From Methylotenera versatilis 301 (GTDB lineage: Bacteria > Pseudomonadota > Gammaproteobacteria > Burkholderiales > Methylophilaceae), in assembly GCF_000093025.1 (NCBI RefSeq), contig NC_014207.1, positions 2,170,001-2,234,000 of the forward strand: 64,000 nucleotides of DNA, given 5' to 3'. Within the stretch, counting starts at the first letter, position 1; each line of letters opens with the position of its first letter. A program made the translations under genes and the position numbers. Positions 36,358-45,429 of this stretch are shown here, piece by piece. The notes under the pieces were generated by a model. The model saw only the letters and a program-made list of their open reading frames with translations. It made no database searches and was not told where the DNA came from.

Positions 36358-37731
36358 CTAAGGCATAGACAAACTTTTACCTAAGCGCACTACCCATGCT
36401 TTACTAGGGTAGTTATTGGTATTTTCACCTACACCAAAATCGTTATCATTGCTTAGCACCACTACATTGGGTGATAACACCGCTAAACCTTCCAGTTTAT
36501 CAGTATCAATTTTTGAACGCACATCATGACTGTCGAATACTTCTCTGGTGCTCGCGGGTGTAATAGTGAGCTTCCCTAACTTTTCACCCTCCTTCTCAAA
36601 TAGCAAAGTATTCATATCTATATGTGTAAGGATATTGGTTGCTGCACTTAAATCAGCCTCGATTAACTTTACTTTGTTGGTGGCACGTTCTAACAACAAA
36701 AGCTTGTCTTGAGAAATTGCTACAGCATCTGAGTATTTCAGATCCTTTTGCTTATCGGTTTTTGGATAGGCTGATTTATCGCTTTGCAAGACCACAAACA
36801 TGCCTGTCACTGTTGCATCTGTAGGCTTGGTAATATCTAAGCGTAGTATTCTAACCAGCCGACTTTTTTTATATGCCTTTTTGTTTTCGTTTCCCATTGG
36901 GCTTTGTAGGGTCGCGTATGCAGTTTTGCCATCTGGCGTAACGCTGACATTTTCAAAGCCATGATTACCACGTCGCTCTTTATAGATTGATGGCAATAGC
37001 TCTTTTACCGGATAATTTACACCATCATAGGTTTTGCCAATAGGCACGTAGCGCATCAGCACGTGGCCGCTCCTGTCAATGACTGCAATACTAGGCCCGT
37101 ATTCTTCTGAGACTAAAAAGTTGCCGTCTGGTAAAAGCTGCAAAGCTTCTGTGTCTAGGCCCGCCGGGTGAAAACTCAATGGTGTATTGGACTTGCCTGA
37201 GAATGCTTGCTCATCAACTTCATGATTACTTAACCCAGTTACTGGTTGATCTTTGCTATCCACAATCGGAATAGCACGAATCACTTCAATCCGCCCAATT
37301 GCACCTTTACCTTGAGTGAGCTTGACATGAACGATTGCAGGCGTGAATTTTGGTAAAGGAAAGGTCTTACCATTTACGTTGCCTAGCCAATTGGTATGAT
37401 CAAAATTAGGGCCTCTGTCCGTTAACATGTAAAACTCACCTGGTTTATTCGGTATAGTAGCAATGGCTGAACCAATGCCAGGGATATGACGATTGGGGTA
37501 ACCGTTCTTAACAGCTTGCGCATTGTCGCCTAAATCAATATTAGGATTTAGCGTAGAAATATCGGTATCTGGCAGCTGAAAAGTAGCTAAAACACTTGCG
37601 TGTTTATTAGCATTTGGCTTAACAGGTAGTGAAGCCCAATCAAATTGAGTAGATTCTTCTGCTCTTAATGTGTTGCAAGCATTAACTAGCAACAAAGCTG
37701 CAAGCAAACCTAATTGAAGATGTTTTGACAT
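36358..37731 (-). CDS. Secreted esterase/phytase-like protein (PF13449-type)
   Basis: A 457-residue exported protein with an N-terminal hydrophobic segment (LGLLAALLLVNAC); the Cys at residue 19 could be a lipoprotein cysteine but the lipobox is imperfect. The body matches the phytase-like beta-propeller family: HIPGIGSAIATIPNKPGEFYMLTDRGPNFD near 85-115, LSFHPAGLDTEALQLLPDGNFLVSEEYGPSIAVID near 200, and GFENVSVTPDGKTAYATLQSPM near 270. Members hydrolyse phosphoesters or are simply of unknown activity. It lies upstream of the Pho-box porin on the same strand. A phosphorus-scavenging role is plausible but inferred. Confidence 0.8.
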   Translation of the reverse strand: MSKHLQLGLLAALLLVNACNTLRAEESTQFDWASLPVKPNANKHASVLATFQLPDTDISTLNPNIDLGDNAQAVKNGYPNRHIPGIGSAIATIPNKPGEFYMLTDRGPNFDHTNWLGNVNGKTFPLPKFTPAIVHVKLTQGKGAIGRIEVIRAIPIVDSKDQPVTGLSNHEVDEQAFSGKSNTPLSFHPAGLDTEALQLLPDGNFLVSEEYGPSIAVIDRSGHVLMRYVPIGKTYDGVNYPVKELLPSIYKERRGNHGFENVSVTPDGKTAYATLQSPMGNENKKAYKKSRLVRILRLDITKPTDATVTGMFVVLQSDKSAYPKTDKQKDLKYSDAVAISQDKLLLLERATNKVKLIEADLSAATNILTHIDMNTLLFEKEGEKLGKLTITPASTREVFDSHDVRSKIDTDKLEGLAVLSPNVVVLSNDNDFGVGENTNNYPSKAWVVRLGKSLSMP

Positions 37732-37813
37732 TGAGTGTTCCTAAAAATCTGAGTTACATCAGTTAACTTGTATAGATAAAAACTGATGTCATTTAAAAAA
37801 ATATATGGCGTAA

Positions 37814-37850
37814 AAAAACCGCAAGCTAATTTCTTCAGCTTGCGGTTTTT
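37814..37850. terminator. Intrinsic terminator of lysS
   Basis: Perfect 14-bp inverted repeat (AAAAACCGCAAGCT / AGCTTGCGGTTTTT) 21 nt past the lysS stop, with A/T-runs on both sides. It ends the prfB-lysS transcript leftward. Confidence 0.92.
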
Positions 37851-37871
37851 ATCATGTTTTCTGCATCTAAC

Positions 37872-39416
37872 TTAAGATTCAGCGCGCATGTGCGGGAATA
37901 AAATTACATCACGGATACTTGCGCTGTCGGTGATCATCATGACTAAGCGATCAATACCGATACCGCAACCGCCTGCTGGCGGCATGCCGTACTCCAATGC
38001 GCGAATAAAGTCCGCATCATAGAACATCGCTTCATGGTCACCCGCTTCTTTGGCTTTCATTTGCGCATGGAAACGTGCGGCTTGGTCTTCAGCATCATTT
38101 AACTCGCTGAACCCGTTTGCGATTTCGCGACCAGTCACAAACAACTCAAAACGCTCAGTGATTTCTGGGTTTTTGTCTGATGCACGTGCCAATGGTGAAA
38201 CTTCAACTGGGTAATCAATAATATAAGTTGGCTCCCATAATTGGCTTTCAGCAGTTTCTTCAAACAATGCCAATTGCAATGCGCCCAAACCTGCATGGTC
38301 AAATGGTTTCGTGCCATGCTTAAGGATTTCTGCACGTAAGAAAGCTTCATCATTTAACTGCCCAAGCGTGTATTGCGGTGCATATTTTTGAATAGCGCCA
38401 ACAATCGTTAAGCGTTGGAATGGCTTGCTCAAATCTAGCTCACGACCTTGATACTCCAGCACGGCAGTACCGCGTGCTGCGATGGCTGCAGTGCGAATAC
38501 AGTTTTCAGTAAAGTCCATCAACCATTGATAGTCAGTATAAGCTGCATAAAATTCCATCATGGTGAATTCTGGATTATGACGAACGCTCAAACCTTCGTT
38601 ACGGAAGTTACGATTTACTTCAAACACACGCTCAAAACCGCCAACGACTAAGCGTTTCAAATATAGTTCTGGAGCAATACGCATGTACATTTGCATATCT
38701 AAAGCATTGTGATGCGTAATGAATGGCTTAGCTGAAGCACCACCTGGAATAGGGTGCAACATCGGCGTTTCAACTTCTAAGAATTCATTTTGAATCATGA
38801 AGTTCCGGATTGCAGAAACGACTTTGCTACGTGCAACAAAAGTCGCACGCGTTTCTTCGCTGGTAATTAAATCAACGTAACGTTGGCGATATTTAACTTC
38901 TTGATCTTGCAAACCGTGGAATTTTTCTGGCAATGGGCGTAAAGATTTTGTTAGCAAACGAATTTCAGTCACTTTGATTGAAAGCTCGCCTGTTTTAGTT
39001 TTAAACAGATAGCCAGTTGCACCTAAAAAGTCGCCCAAATCCCAATGTTTAAATTGCTCGTAGACTTCTTCACTGATCATGTCTTTGGCTACATAAAGCT
39101 GAATACGGCTGCCTGCATTTGCGCCGCTACCATCTTGTATGGTCGCAAAGCTTGCTTTACCCATCACACGTTTTAACATCATGCGGCCAGCCACTACAAC
39201 GTTAACTGGTGTTGCTTCAAATGCTTCATTTTCTTGATTAGCATAGGCTGCGATTAAATCAGCGGCTTTATGTTGCGGCTTAAAATCGTTAGGAAACGCC
39301 ACGCCACCAGTGGCTTCACGGATGGATTTTAGCTTCTCACGACGCTCTGCAATCACATGGTTTTCATCTACTGGGATTACTTCATTATTTTGCTGGTTAT
39401 TTTCTTGGCTGCTCAT
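37872..39416 (-). CDS. lysS: Lysyl-tRNA synthetase, class II
   Basis: A 514-residue class II enzyme charging tRNA-Lys. The anticodon-binding OB-fold lies at residues about 66-150, followed by the catalytic domain: motif 1 around [22 protein letters not shown], motif 2 [26 protein letters not shown] and motif 3 near the end, [11 protein letters not shown]. Length equals E. coli LysS (505). It starts 2 nt after the prfB stop, with GGGAG inside the end of prfB; the prfB-lysS pair is conserved. Confidence 0.97.
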   Translation of the reverse strand: MSSQENNQQNNEVIPVDENHVIAERREKLKSIREATGGVAFPNDFKPQHKAADLIAAYANQENEAFEATPVNVVVAGRMMLKRVMGKASFATIQDGSGANAGSRIQLYVAKDMISEEVYEQFKHWDLGDFLGATGYLFKTKTGELSIKVTEIRLLTKSLRPLPEKFHGLQDQEVKYRQRYVDLITSEETRATFVARSKVVSAIRNFMIQNEFLEVETPMLHPIPGGASAKPFITHHNALDMQMYMRIAPELYLKRLVVGGFERVFEVNRNFRNEGLSVRHNPEFTMMEFYAAYTDYQWLMDFTENCIRTAAIAARGTAVLEYQGRELDLSKPFQRLTIVGAIQKYAPQYTLGQLNDEAFLRAEILKHGTKPFDHAGLGALQLALFEETAESQLWEPTYIIDYPVEVSPLARASDKNPEITERFELFVTGREIANGFSELNDAEDQAARFHAQMKAKEAGDHEAMFYDADFIRALEYGMPPAGGCGIGIDRLVMMITDSASIRDVILFPHMRAES

Positions 39417-39418
39417 TC

Positions 39419-40523
39419 TTAAACTCCCTGCTTCAAACTGACTTGTATAAATGGGTCAAGGTCGCCATCAAGCACGCCTTGCGTATTACCAATTTCTACA
39501 TTGGTACGTAAATCTTTAATACGGCCTTGGTCCAACACATAAGACCTGATTTGATGCCCCCAACCAATATCGGTTTTAGCATCTTCAAGCGCTTGTTTGT
39601 CTGCATTACGCTTGTTTAGTTCTAGGTTATACAGCGCGCCTTTAAGCATATTCATCGCTTCATCGCGGTTACGATGTTGTGAGCGGTCATTTTGACATTG
39701 CACCACAGTATTAGTCGGTAGATGGGTAATACGCACGGCAGAATCGGTTTTGTTAATATGCTGACCACCCGCCCCACTGGCGCGATAAGTGTCGATACGC
39801 AAGTCAGCTGGGTTAATATCAATTTGAATTGAATCATCGACTTCAGGGAAAATCTGAACGCTGGCAAATGAAGTGTGGCGTTTGGCGTTGCTATCAAACG
39901 GTGATTTACGCACCAAGCGATGCACACCATTTTCAGTTCTTAAAGTGCCGTAAGCGTAATCGCCAGTCACCTTAATCGATGCGCCTTTGATGCCTGCTAC
40001 ATCGCCATCAGACTCTTCTAGCACTTCAACTTTAAAGCCTTTGCGTTCGCAATAACGTAGATACATACGGAGCAGCATAGCCGCCCAATCTTGCGCTTCT
40101 GTGCCACCGCTGCCAGATTGGAATTCGATAAAACAGTTATTTGAATCCAACTCACCAGAAAACATGCGGCGGAATTCCATCTCAGCGACCTGTTTTTCTA
40201 CCGCTTGCGAATCGACATCTACACTTAATAAAGTGTCATCATCGTTTTCTTCACGCGCCATTTCAAATAGCTCGCGACTATCGTTTAAACTGCTTTCAAC
40301 TGCCTGTAGACTGTGCACGACAAGCTCTAACGCTCGCTTCTCTTTACCTAATGCTTGGCTTTTTTTGTTGTCATCCCAAACTTTTGGGTCTTCCAACAAA
40401 CCATTGACCTCTTCTAGACGTTGAGACTTGGTCTCAAAGTCAAAGATACCCCCTAAGGTCGTTGTTACGCTCACCTAAGTCAATTAGACGATTAGCGATG
40501 ATATTGAGTTGTTCGGCTTCCAT
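39419..40523 (-). CDS. prfB: Peptide chain release factor 2, expressed by programmed +1 frameshift
   Basis: RF2 recognises UAA and UGA stop codons. The gene starts at ATG 40523; codons 1-27 ([11 protein letters not shown] to LRGYL) end in an in-frame TGA (40442-40440). A +1 shift at CTT-TGA-C joins the rest of the protein (from [12 protein letters not shown]), giving 367 residues (E. coli 365). The stimulatory AGGGGG Shine-Dalgarno-like sequence lies just upstream of the slip site. Body motifs: SPF tripeptide (KSPFD) and GGQ loop (GAGGQHIN). It overlaps no gene and leads into lysS. Confidence 0.97.
40440..40456 (-). promoter_or_regulatory. RF2 frameshift site
   Basis: AGGGGG, TAT, CTT, TGA, C: the internal Shine-Dalgarno, the P-site CTT slippery codon and the UGA stop followed by C are all present with the exact E. 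coli spacing. Low RF2 levels slow UGA decoding and favour the shift, giving autoregulation. Confidence 0.95.
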
Positions 40524-40590
40524 AATGGTTTCTACAATGACTTGCGATGCAATTGAAAGCGAATATTATACAGCAAAACACACCCCATTT

Positions 40591-41685
40591 TTACTCCACT
40601 CCGACGCACCAGGCGCCATCATGGTAAACCACTTGCTCGTCTAGCGTGACTCGTTCAGTGACGGCAAATACATCTATATGATACTTTCCATCACCGCGCT
40701 TAAAGTTGGGTTTGCCATAAACGCCGTGTTTGGCGCCTAATGACAAATGCACACCGCACATGCGTTCATAACTACCGATGTCGCTCACAGCGCGGTCTTT
40801 TGTAAATGCACGATTCAACCCAAAACCAATTTCACGTAGCCAGACCACTTGCTCATCAGCGCGAATATTGGCGAGTACAGTATCGAATTGCGGCGTGCTA
40901 TCTTCAGTGGCAACCACTTGTCCGTTTTCAACAATCAAAGTAATAGGTTTAGCTGGGCGATTGACTCTGTACTGCGTGTCACCAAAAGCGAAAATGCGAA
41001 CACGACCGCGCACAGCTTCTAGGTCAAGCGCCTCGGTGAAGACCTCTCCAATAGGAAATTGTCCACCTACATTCTGCATCTCACTATAATCACCTACATT
41101 AAGTTTGGCGGATTCAAAAGCTGAACCAAACATCAAGCGAGCATCGGGAAACTGATCGCCGCCACTGTCTAGGCAACCATATTGCGCTTGGTCGATGATA
41201 GCTTTGAGGCTGTTTCCTACTCCACGAAAATACACGGGGTCATACGCCAACGCATCTATGTAGTAGTTGACCTCAGCACCTGCCATACGACTCAAATGCG
41301 GATGCTCAATGACTTTAAGTCCACGCTTAAACAACTCGACACGAATACGAAAAGCCTCCAGCCTGAAATTGGTCGACTGAACGAGTACAACCAAATCTGA
41401 GACGGCTAAACCAGACAACACCGCTAGCACAGCATCTGGCGTATGTTGATCAAAATCAATCAATTGCGCATCTGGCAGGCAACGTTTATAAGCTTGTGTC
41501 AAAGTAGTTGCCAGCTCGCAACGCGTATCAAACACCACCACCGCATTGTGTGGTGCCGCGTGCTTGAATACATGCGTCAACAACTCGTTTAAGTTTCTTT
41601 CCGCCACGCAAGCATTGTTCGTAGCCAAACTACTGCTCTCGTCGTCAATCAAAGGGCGCGCGATTGCGAGTTGATTGACTAACAA
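40591..41685 (-). CDS. M29-like aminopeptidase family protein
   Basis: A 364-residue protein resembling the M29/aminopeptidase T group (COG2309), which also includes NicX-like dioxygenases. Family-like features are the GGQFPIGEVFTEALDLEAVRG loop near residue 210 and the late GFGLNRAFTKDRAVSD and MCGVHLSLGAKHGVYGK segments, where Glu and His residues would bind metal. No signal peptide is seen. The start is TTG at 41685, overlapping the arsC stop by 7 nt. The weakness of that start means the true N-terminus could lie elsewhere. Substrate unknown. Confidence 0.7.
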   Translation of the reverse strand: MLVNQLAIARPLIDDESSSLATNNACVAERNLNELLTHVFKHAAPHNAVVVFDTRCELATTLTQAYKRCLPDAQLIDFDQHTPDAVLAVLSGLAVSDLVVLVQSTNFRLEAFRIRVELFKRGLKVIEHPHLSRMAGAEVNYYIDALAYDPVYFRGVGNSLKAIIDQAQYGCLDSGGDQFPDARLMFGSAFESAKLNVGDYSEMQNVGGQFPIGEVFTEALDLEAVRGRVRIFAFGDTQYRVNRPAKPITLIVENGQVVATEDSTPQFDTVLANIRADEQVVWLREIGFGLNRAFTKDRAVSDIGSYERMCGVHLSLGAKHGVYGKPNFKRGDGKYHIDVFAVTERVTLDEQVVYHDGAWCVGVE

Positions 41686-42095
41686 ACTTTATTTGCCACG
41701 TTAACTACTTCACCATCTTCTTTAGCAAAAATACCAATATTTGGATTTTCCAGAATATCTAACACCAACTCAGATGGGCGACATAATTTAACACCTTTGT
41801 TAGTCACTACAATGGGTCGATTGATAAGAATGGGATGCTGCAACATAGCGCCTATCAAAGCGTCATCCGATACGTTTGCATTATCTAAACCTAACTCCAC
41901 GTAAGGCGTGCCTTTTTCGCGGATAAGCTCACGTACACTGCCACCCATGGCAGCAATCAACTCAACTAAACGCTCTCGGCTTGGTGGATTCTTTATATAT
42001 TCAATGACTTCAGGCTCCACACCGCTCGCGCGTATCATCGCCAAGGTATTTCTAGAAGTCCCACAGGATGGATTATGGTAAATGGTGACGCTCAT
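41679..42095 (-). CDS. arsC: Glutaredoxin-dependent arsenate reductase (ArsC)
   Basis: A 138-residue thioredoxin-fold enzyme reducing arsenate to arsenite. It has the catalytic Cys in NPSCGTSRN near residue 10 and the later RPIVVTNKG and LCRPSELVLDIL segment with arginines that bind arsenate. The C-terminal tail is longer than in plasmid ArsC. No arsR or arsB is near, so it may be a housekeeping gene. It lies by phosphate-uptake genes, and arsenate is a phosphate analogue. Confidence 0.9.
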   Translation of the reverse strand: MSVTIYHNPSCGTSRNTLAMIRASGVEPEVIEYIKNPPSRERLVELIAAMGGSVRELIREKGTPYVELGLDNANVSDDALIGAMLQHPILINRPIVVTNKGVKLCRPSELVLDILENPNIGIFAKEDGEVVNVANKVC

Positions 42096-42458
42096 TTAAA
42101 GTCAACTTTCATGGTGCTAGCATTACAGCACGGCAACTACCAGTGCGTAAATAGAGAAACAAATAACTACAGTCTGAATATTAGCAAAAATATTTAGTCA
42201 CTAAAGTACATAAATTCACAAACAACTTGGGGAAACAGTAATTAACTCACTTACTAAAATACCAAAGAGAATACGTGATTTTGTATAGAGTTAAGTGAAT
42301 GGTTAGATTAAAAATTTGAACGAATTATATCTTAAGAAATTTAGTTATTTATGACATTAACGCTCGCGGATTTAATCGTGGGCGGTTAAAATAGCGAAAT
42401 AATAAATTTGAAATTAAATTGCAATAAATTTGTAATAAAAATATTGGGAGAATGATGT
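42096..42458. other. 363-bp AT-rich intergenic region
   Basis: It separates divergent arsC and the DUF47/PiT pair. I see no ORF, strong hairpin or full Pho box; a single ATGACAT half-site occurs near 42349-42355. A GGGAG ribosome site lies 8 nt before the DUF47 start. Confidence 0.6.
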
Positions 42459-43115
42459 ATGGCAAATGCTGTTTTCGGCCGATTAATGGCTGCAATATCA
42501 CCACGCAACGACAATTATTTTGTGTTGTTTAACAGTTTGGCAGATAGCGCAGTGAAAGGCTCCAAAGTATTAGCCATGATGTCGGCAGTGAATGATCCAA
42601 CCAAATTCGAAGAGCATTTTGCTGAAATCAGAGCGATTGAATCGCAAGCGGATGAATACACCAAAGAAATTCTTCTCTCACTTCACAAAACTTACATTAC
42701 TCCGTTCGACCGCCGCGAAATTCGCGAATTAGCTATGGCGTTAGATGACATTATCGATTACATGGAAGATATTCCACAAAGCTCTAAAATTTACGGTCAC
42801 AGTGACTTCACACCTGAAATGGTGGCACTAGGTCAAATTTTACTGCGTGCATCAGAGAAAGTACGTGATGCTGTGAGTATGCTTTCCGACATGAAAAATG
42901 CAGAGCGCATTTTACGTACTTGCGAAGAAATTAGCGCAATTGAAGGTGAAGCTGACCACGTCATGCGTGCTGGCATGCGCCGTTTGTTTGATGAAGAAGC
43001 AGATGCTCGCAAATTGATTCGCTCAAAAGAGCTTTATGATTTATTTGAAATGGCGGTTGATAGCTGTGAAGATGTGGCCGATGTAATCCACGGTGTCGTG
43101 CTAGAGCGCATTTAA
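42459..43115 (+). CDS. DUF47 family PhoU-like protein, partner of PiT
   Basis: A 218-residue all-helical cytosolic protein of the DUF47/YkaA family, distantly related to PhoU. Conserved charged motifs include FAEIRAIESQADEYTKEI near 55 and DDIIDYMEDIP near 103, which bind divalent metals in this fold. It is encoded 10 nt upstream of a PiT transporter; that pairing is widespread, and DUF47 is thought to regulate transporter activity. Ribosome site GGGAG. Confidence 0.93.
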   Translation: MANAVFGRLMAAISPRNDNYFVLFNSLADSAVKGSKVLAMMSAVNDPTKFEEHFAEIRAIESQADEYTKEILLSLHKTYITPFDRREIRELAMALDDIIDYMEDIPQSSKIYGHSDFTPEMVALGQILLRASEKVRDAVSMLSDMKNAERILRTCEEISAIEGEADHVMRAGMRRLFDEEADARKLIRSKELYDLFEMAVDSCEDVADVIHGVVLERI

Positions 43116-43125
43116 GGAGCACGGT

Positions 43126-44127
43126 ATGGATCACGCAATCCTCATCATGGCGATGCTCGTGGTGGTGGCCCTCATGTTTGACTTCATGAACGGCTTTCAC
43201 GATGCTGCAAACTCCATTGCACTTATGGTTTCAACGCGCTTACTGACGCCTCAAGCAGCGGTAGTTTGGGCGGCATTTTTTAACTTAATCGCTTTTTTGT
43301 TTTTTGGGCTGCATGTTGCCAACGTTGTCGGTAAAGGCATTATTTCTAAAGAGATTATTGATAATGCGGTGATATTTGGCGCGCTTAGTGGCGCCATATC
43401 ATGGAACCTGATTACTTGGTGGTTTGGTATTCCATCATCTTCATCACATGCATTAGTTGGCGGCTTAGTTGGCGCTGGTGTGGCTAAAGCAGGTACTGGC
43501 GCTATTGTTGCCGAAGGTCTGATTAAAACTTCAGTCGCCATTATTCTTTCGCCTTTATTCGGCATGCTGCTCGCGCTAATACTAATGGTGCTAGTGTTGT
43601 GGATATACGAAAAATCATCGCCGTACCCAACTGAGCGCATGTTTAATAAGTTGCAGTTTGTATCCTCTTCTCTTTACAGCTTAGGTCATGGTGGTAACGA
43701 CGCACAAAAAACCATGGGTATTATTGCAGTTTTACTTTATGCTAACGGCTACATTCAAGGTGATTTCCATGTGCCATTCTGGGTAGTCATTTCTTGCCAA
43801 ATTGCTATGGCATGCGGCACATTGTTTGGCGGCTGGCGTATAGTCCGGACTATGGGGATGGGCATCACACGCATTCGTCCTTCTGGTGGCTTTTGTGCAC
43901 AAACTTCTGGGGCTATCGCCTTATTTATAGCCACTTCCCTCGGCATTCCAGTATCAACCACACATACAATTACCGGCGCAATCGTTGGCGTTGGGTTGTC
44001 AAGACGCGTTTCTGCAGTGCGCTGGGGTTTGGCATCTCGTATTGTTTGGGCATGGGTTCTCACCATCCCATGCGCGGGCTTAATTGCAGCGATTAGTTAC
44101 CATTTTGGTAGCACATTTTTAAAATAG
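43126..44127 (+). CDS. pit: Low-affinity inorganic phosphate transporter PiT
   Basis: A 333-residue inner-membrane transporter of the PiT family with the two signature repeats, GFHDAANSIA near residue 25 and GGNDAQKTMG near 190, and about nine hydrophobic helices. It takes up metal-phosphate complexes with protons. It is shorter than E. coli PitA (499) because it lacks the long central cytoplasmic insertion, as in many bacterial PiTs. It is paired with DUF47 and adjacent to the high-affinity pst system. Confidence 0.94.
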   Translation: MDHAILIMAMLVVVALMFDFMNGFHDAANSIALMVSTRLLTPQAAVVWAAFFNLIAFLFFGLHVANVVGKGIISKEIIDNAVIFGALSGAISWNLITWWFGIPSSSSHALVGGLVGAGVAKAGTGAIVAEGLIKTSVAIILSPLFGMLLALILMVLVLWIYEKSSPYPTERMFNKLQFVSSSLYSLGHGGNDAQKTMGIIAVLLYANGYIQGDFHVPFWVVISCQIAMACGTLFGGWRIVRTMGMGITRIRPSGGFCAQTSGAIALFIATSLGIPVSTTHTITGAIVGVGLSRRVSAVRWGLASRIVWAWVLTIPCAGLIAAISYHFGSTFLK

Positions 44128-44148
44128 CTAAAACTTAGCTTATTAAAT

Positions 44149-44178
44149 AAAAAAGGGCCTATTAATAGTCCCTTTTTT
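44149..44178 (+). terminator. Terminator after pit
   Basis: AAAAAAGGG / CCCTTTTTT (with a further partially paired CCTA/TAGT) followed by AT, 22 nt after the pit stop. It insulates pit from pstS. Confidence 0.88.
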
Positions 44179-44198
44179 ATTTTTAACGTTTCTTCAAT

Positions 44199-44216
44199 TT
44201 GTCATTAAATTGTCAT
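44199..44216 (+). promoter_or_regulatory. Pho box upstream of pstS
   Basis: TTGTCAT, four bases, TTGTCAT with 11-bp period; a TAGAAT -10 hexamer lies exactly 10 bp downstream at 44227-44232, the usual PhoB promoter geometry. The pstS start is 61 nt after the second repeat. Confidence 0.9.
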
Positions 44217-44276
44217 ATTTGATTTCTAGAATGGTCATCAAGTTAAACCTACTCATGAAACAAACAGGAGAAATTA

Positions 44277-45326
44277 ATGCAAGTAAGCAACTTTAATCTT
44301 AAGGCAGCACTTTTAGCAGCGGGCCTTATCCTCGCCCCTAGCGCATTCGCAACTGATATTACTGGTGCTGGCGCTACTTTTCCATACCCAATCTATGCAA
44401 AATGGGCTGAGTCATACAATGTTAAAACTGGCGTTAAATTAAATTACCAATCTATAGGTTCTGGCGGTGGTATTAAACAAATCACTAACAAAACAGTAGA
44501 TTTTGGCGCTTCTGACAAACCATTAAAACCTGAAGAGCTAGAAAAAGCTGGTTTAGTGCAATTCCCAGCGGTTGTTGGTGGTGTAGTTCCTGTAGTAAAT
44601 GTACCTGGCGTTACTGATGGCGAAATGCGCCTAAACGGTGAAGTGTTAGCTAACATTTACTTGAAAAAAATCGTTAAATGGAATGACCCAGCAATTAAAG
44701 CACTTAACCCAAGCTTAGCATTACCAGATACAGCGATTACTGTAGTGCATCGCTCTGATGGTTCAGGTACCTCTTTTGTATTTACAAACTACTTAAGCAA
44801 AGTTAGCAAAGAGTGGAGTGATAAAGTAGGTGCCGATACTTCTGTTGCTTGGCCAACTGGTTTAGGCGGCAAAGGTAATGAAGGCGTGGCTTCATATGCA
44901 CAGCGAATTAAAGGTTCAATTGGTTATGTTGAATATGCCTTCGCTAAACAAAACAATTTACCTACAGTAAGCTTGCAAAACCGTGATGGTGAGTTTACTA
45001 AACCAAGTATTGAAAGTTTCCAATCTGCAGCTAAATACGCTGAATGGGAAAAAGCACCTGGCTTCTACGAAATTTTAACTAACGAACCAGGTAAAGCAAC
45101 ATGGCCTATCACCGGTGCTAGCTTCATCTTGATGCACAAACTACAAGACAAACCAGCTAACGGCGCTGAAGTGCTTAAGTTCTTTGACTGGAGCTACAGC
45201 AATGGTGCTTTGATGGCAAAAGGTTTGGACTACGTGCCAATGCCTGACAACGTTGTTAAATTGATTGAAACTAGCTGGAAAACAAACATCAAAAGCAAAG
45301 ATGGCGCTGCAGTTTGGACTAAATAG
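44277..45326 (+). CDS. pstS: Phosphate-binding periplasmic protein PstS
   Basis: A 349-residue substrate-binding protein of the high-affinity phosphate ABC importer. A signal peptide (ALLAAGLILAPSAFA) precedes the mature start DITGAGATFPYPIYAKWAE, and the phosphate-binding HRSDGSGTSFVFT loop is near residue 160. Ribosome site AGGAGA. Preceded by a clear Pho box and followed by a perfect inverted repeat before pstC, which probably sets the high PstS level relative to the membrane subunits. Confidence 0.97.
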   Translation: MQVSNFNLKAALLAAGLILAPSAFATDITGAGATFPYPIYAKWAESYNVKTGVKLNYQSIGSGGGIKQITNKTVDFGASDKPLKPEELEKAGLVQFPAVVGGVVPVVNVPGVTDGEMRLNGEVLANIYLKKIVKWNDPAIKALNPSLALPDTAITVVHRSDGSGTSFVFTNYLSKVSKEWSDKVGADTSVAWPTGLGGKGNEGVASYAQRIKGSIGYVEYAFAKQNNLPTVSLQNRDGEFTKPSIESFQSAAKYAEWEKAPGFYEILTNEPGKATWPITGASFILMHKLQDKPANGAEVLKFFDWSYSNGALMAKGLDYVPMPDNVVKLIETSWKTNIKSKDGAAVWTK

Positions 45327-45359
45327 TTTTAAATCAAATAAGTAAAAGTAGTCACTAAA

Positions 45360-45393
45360 GTTAGCAGAAGCGATCTAAATTGCTTCTGCTAAC
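45360..45393 (+). repeat. Perfect intercistronic hairpin between pstS and pstC
   Basis: Twelve-bp arms GTTAGCAGAAGC / GCTTCTGCTAAC with a 10-nt loop and no T-run. Such hairpins after a binding-protein gene protect its mRNA 3' end and lower expression of downstream genes. Confidence 0.8.
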
Positions 45394-45429
45394 AATATCA
45401 ACTTAAACACTGCTGAAGGAAATATAAAA

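Noticed and set aside
37756-37789. ACATCAGTT / AACTGATGT repeat before the phytase-like gene as a Pho box
   Set aside because: It is an inverted repeat, not two direct 7-mers at 11 bp, and its single ATGTCAT-like half-site has no partner at 11 bp. It may be another operator, but the Pho box claim fails.
42349-42355. ATGACAT half-site before DUF47-pit as a Pho box
   Set aside because: Only one half-site is present; no second copy at the right spacing.
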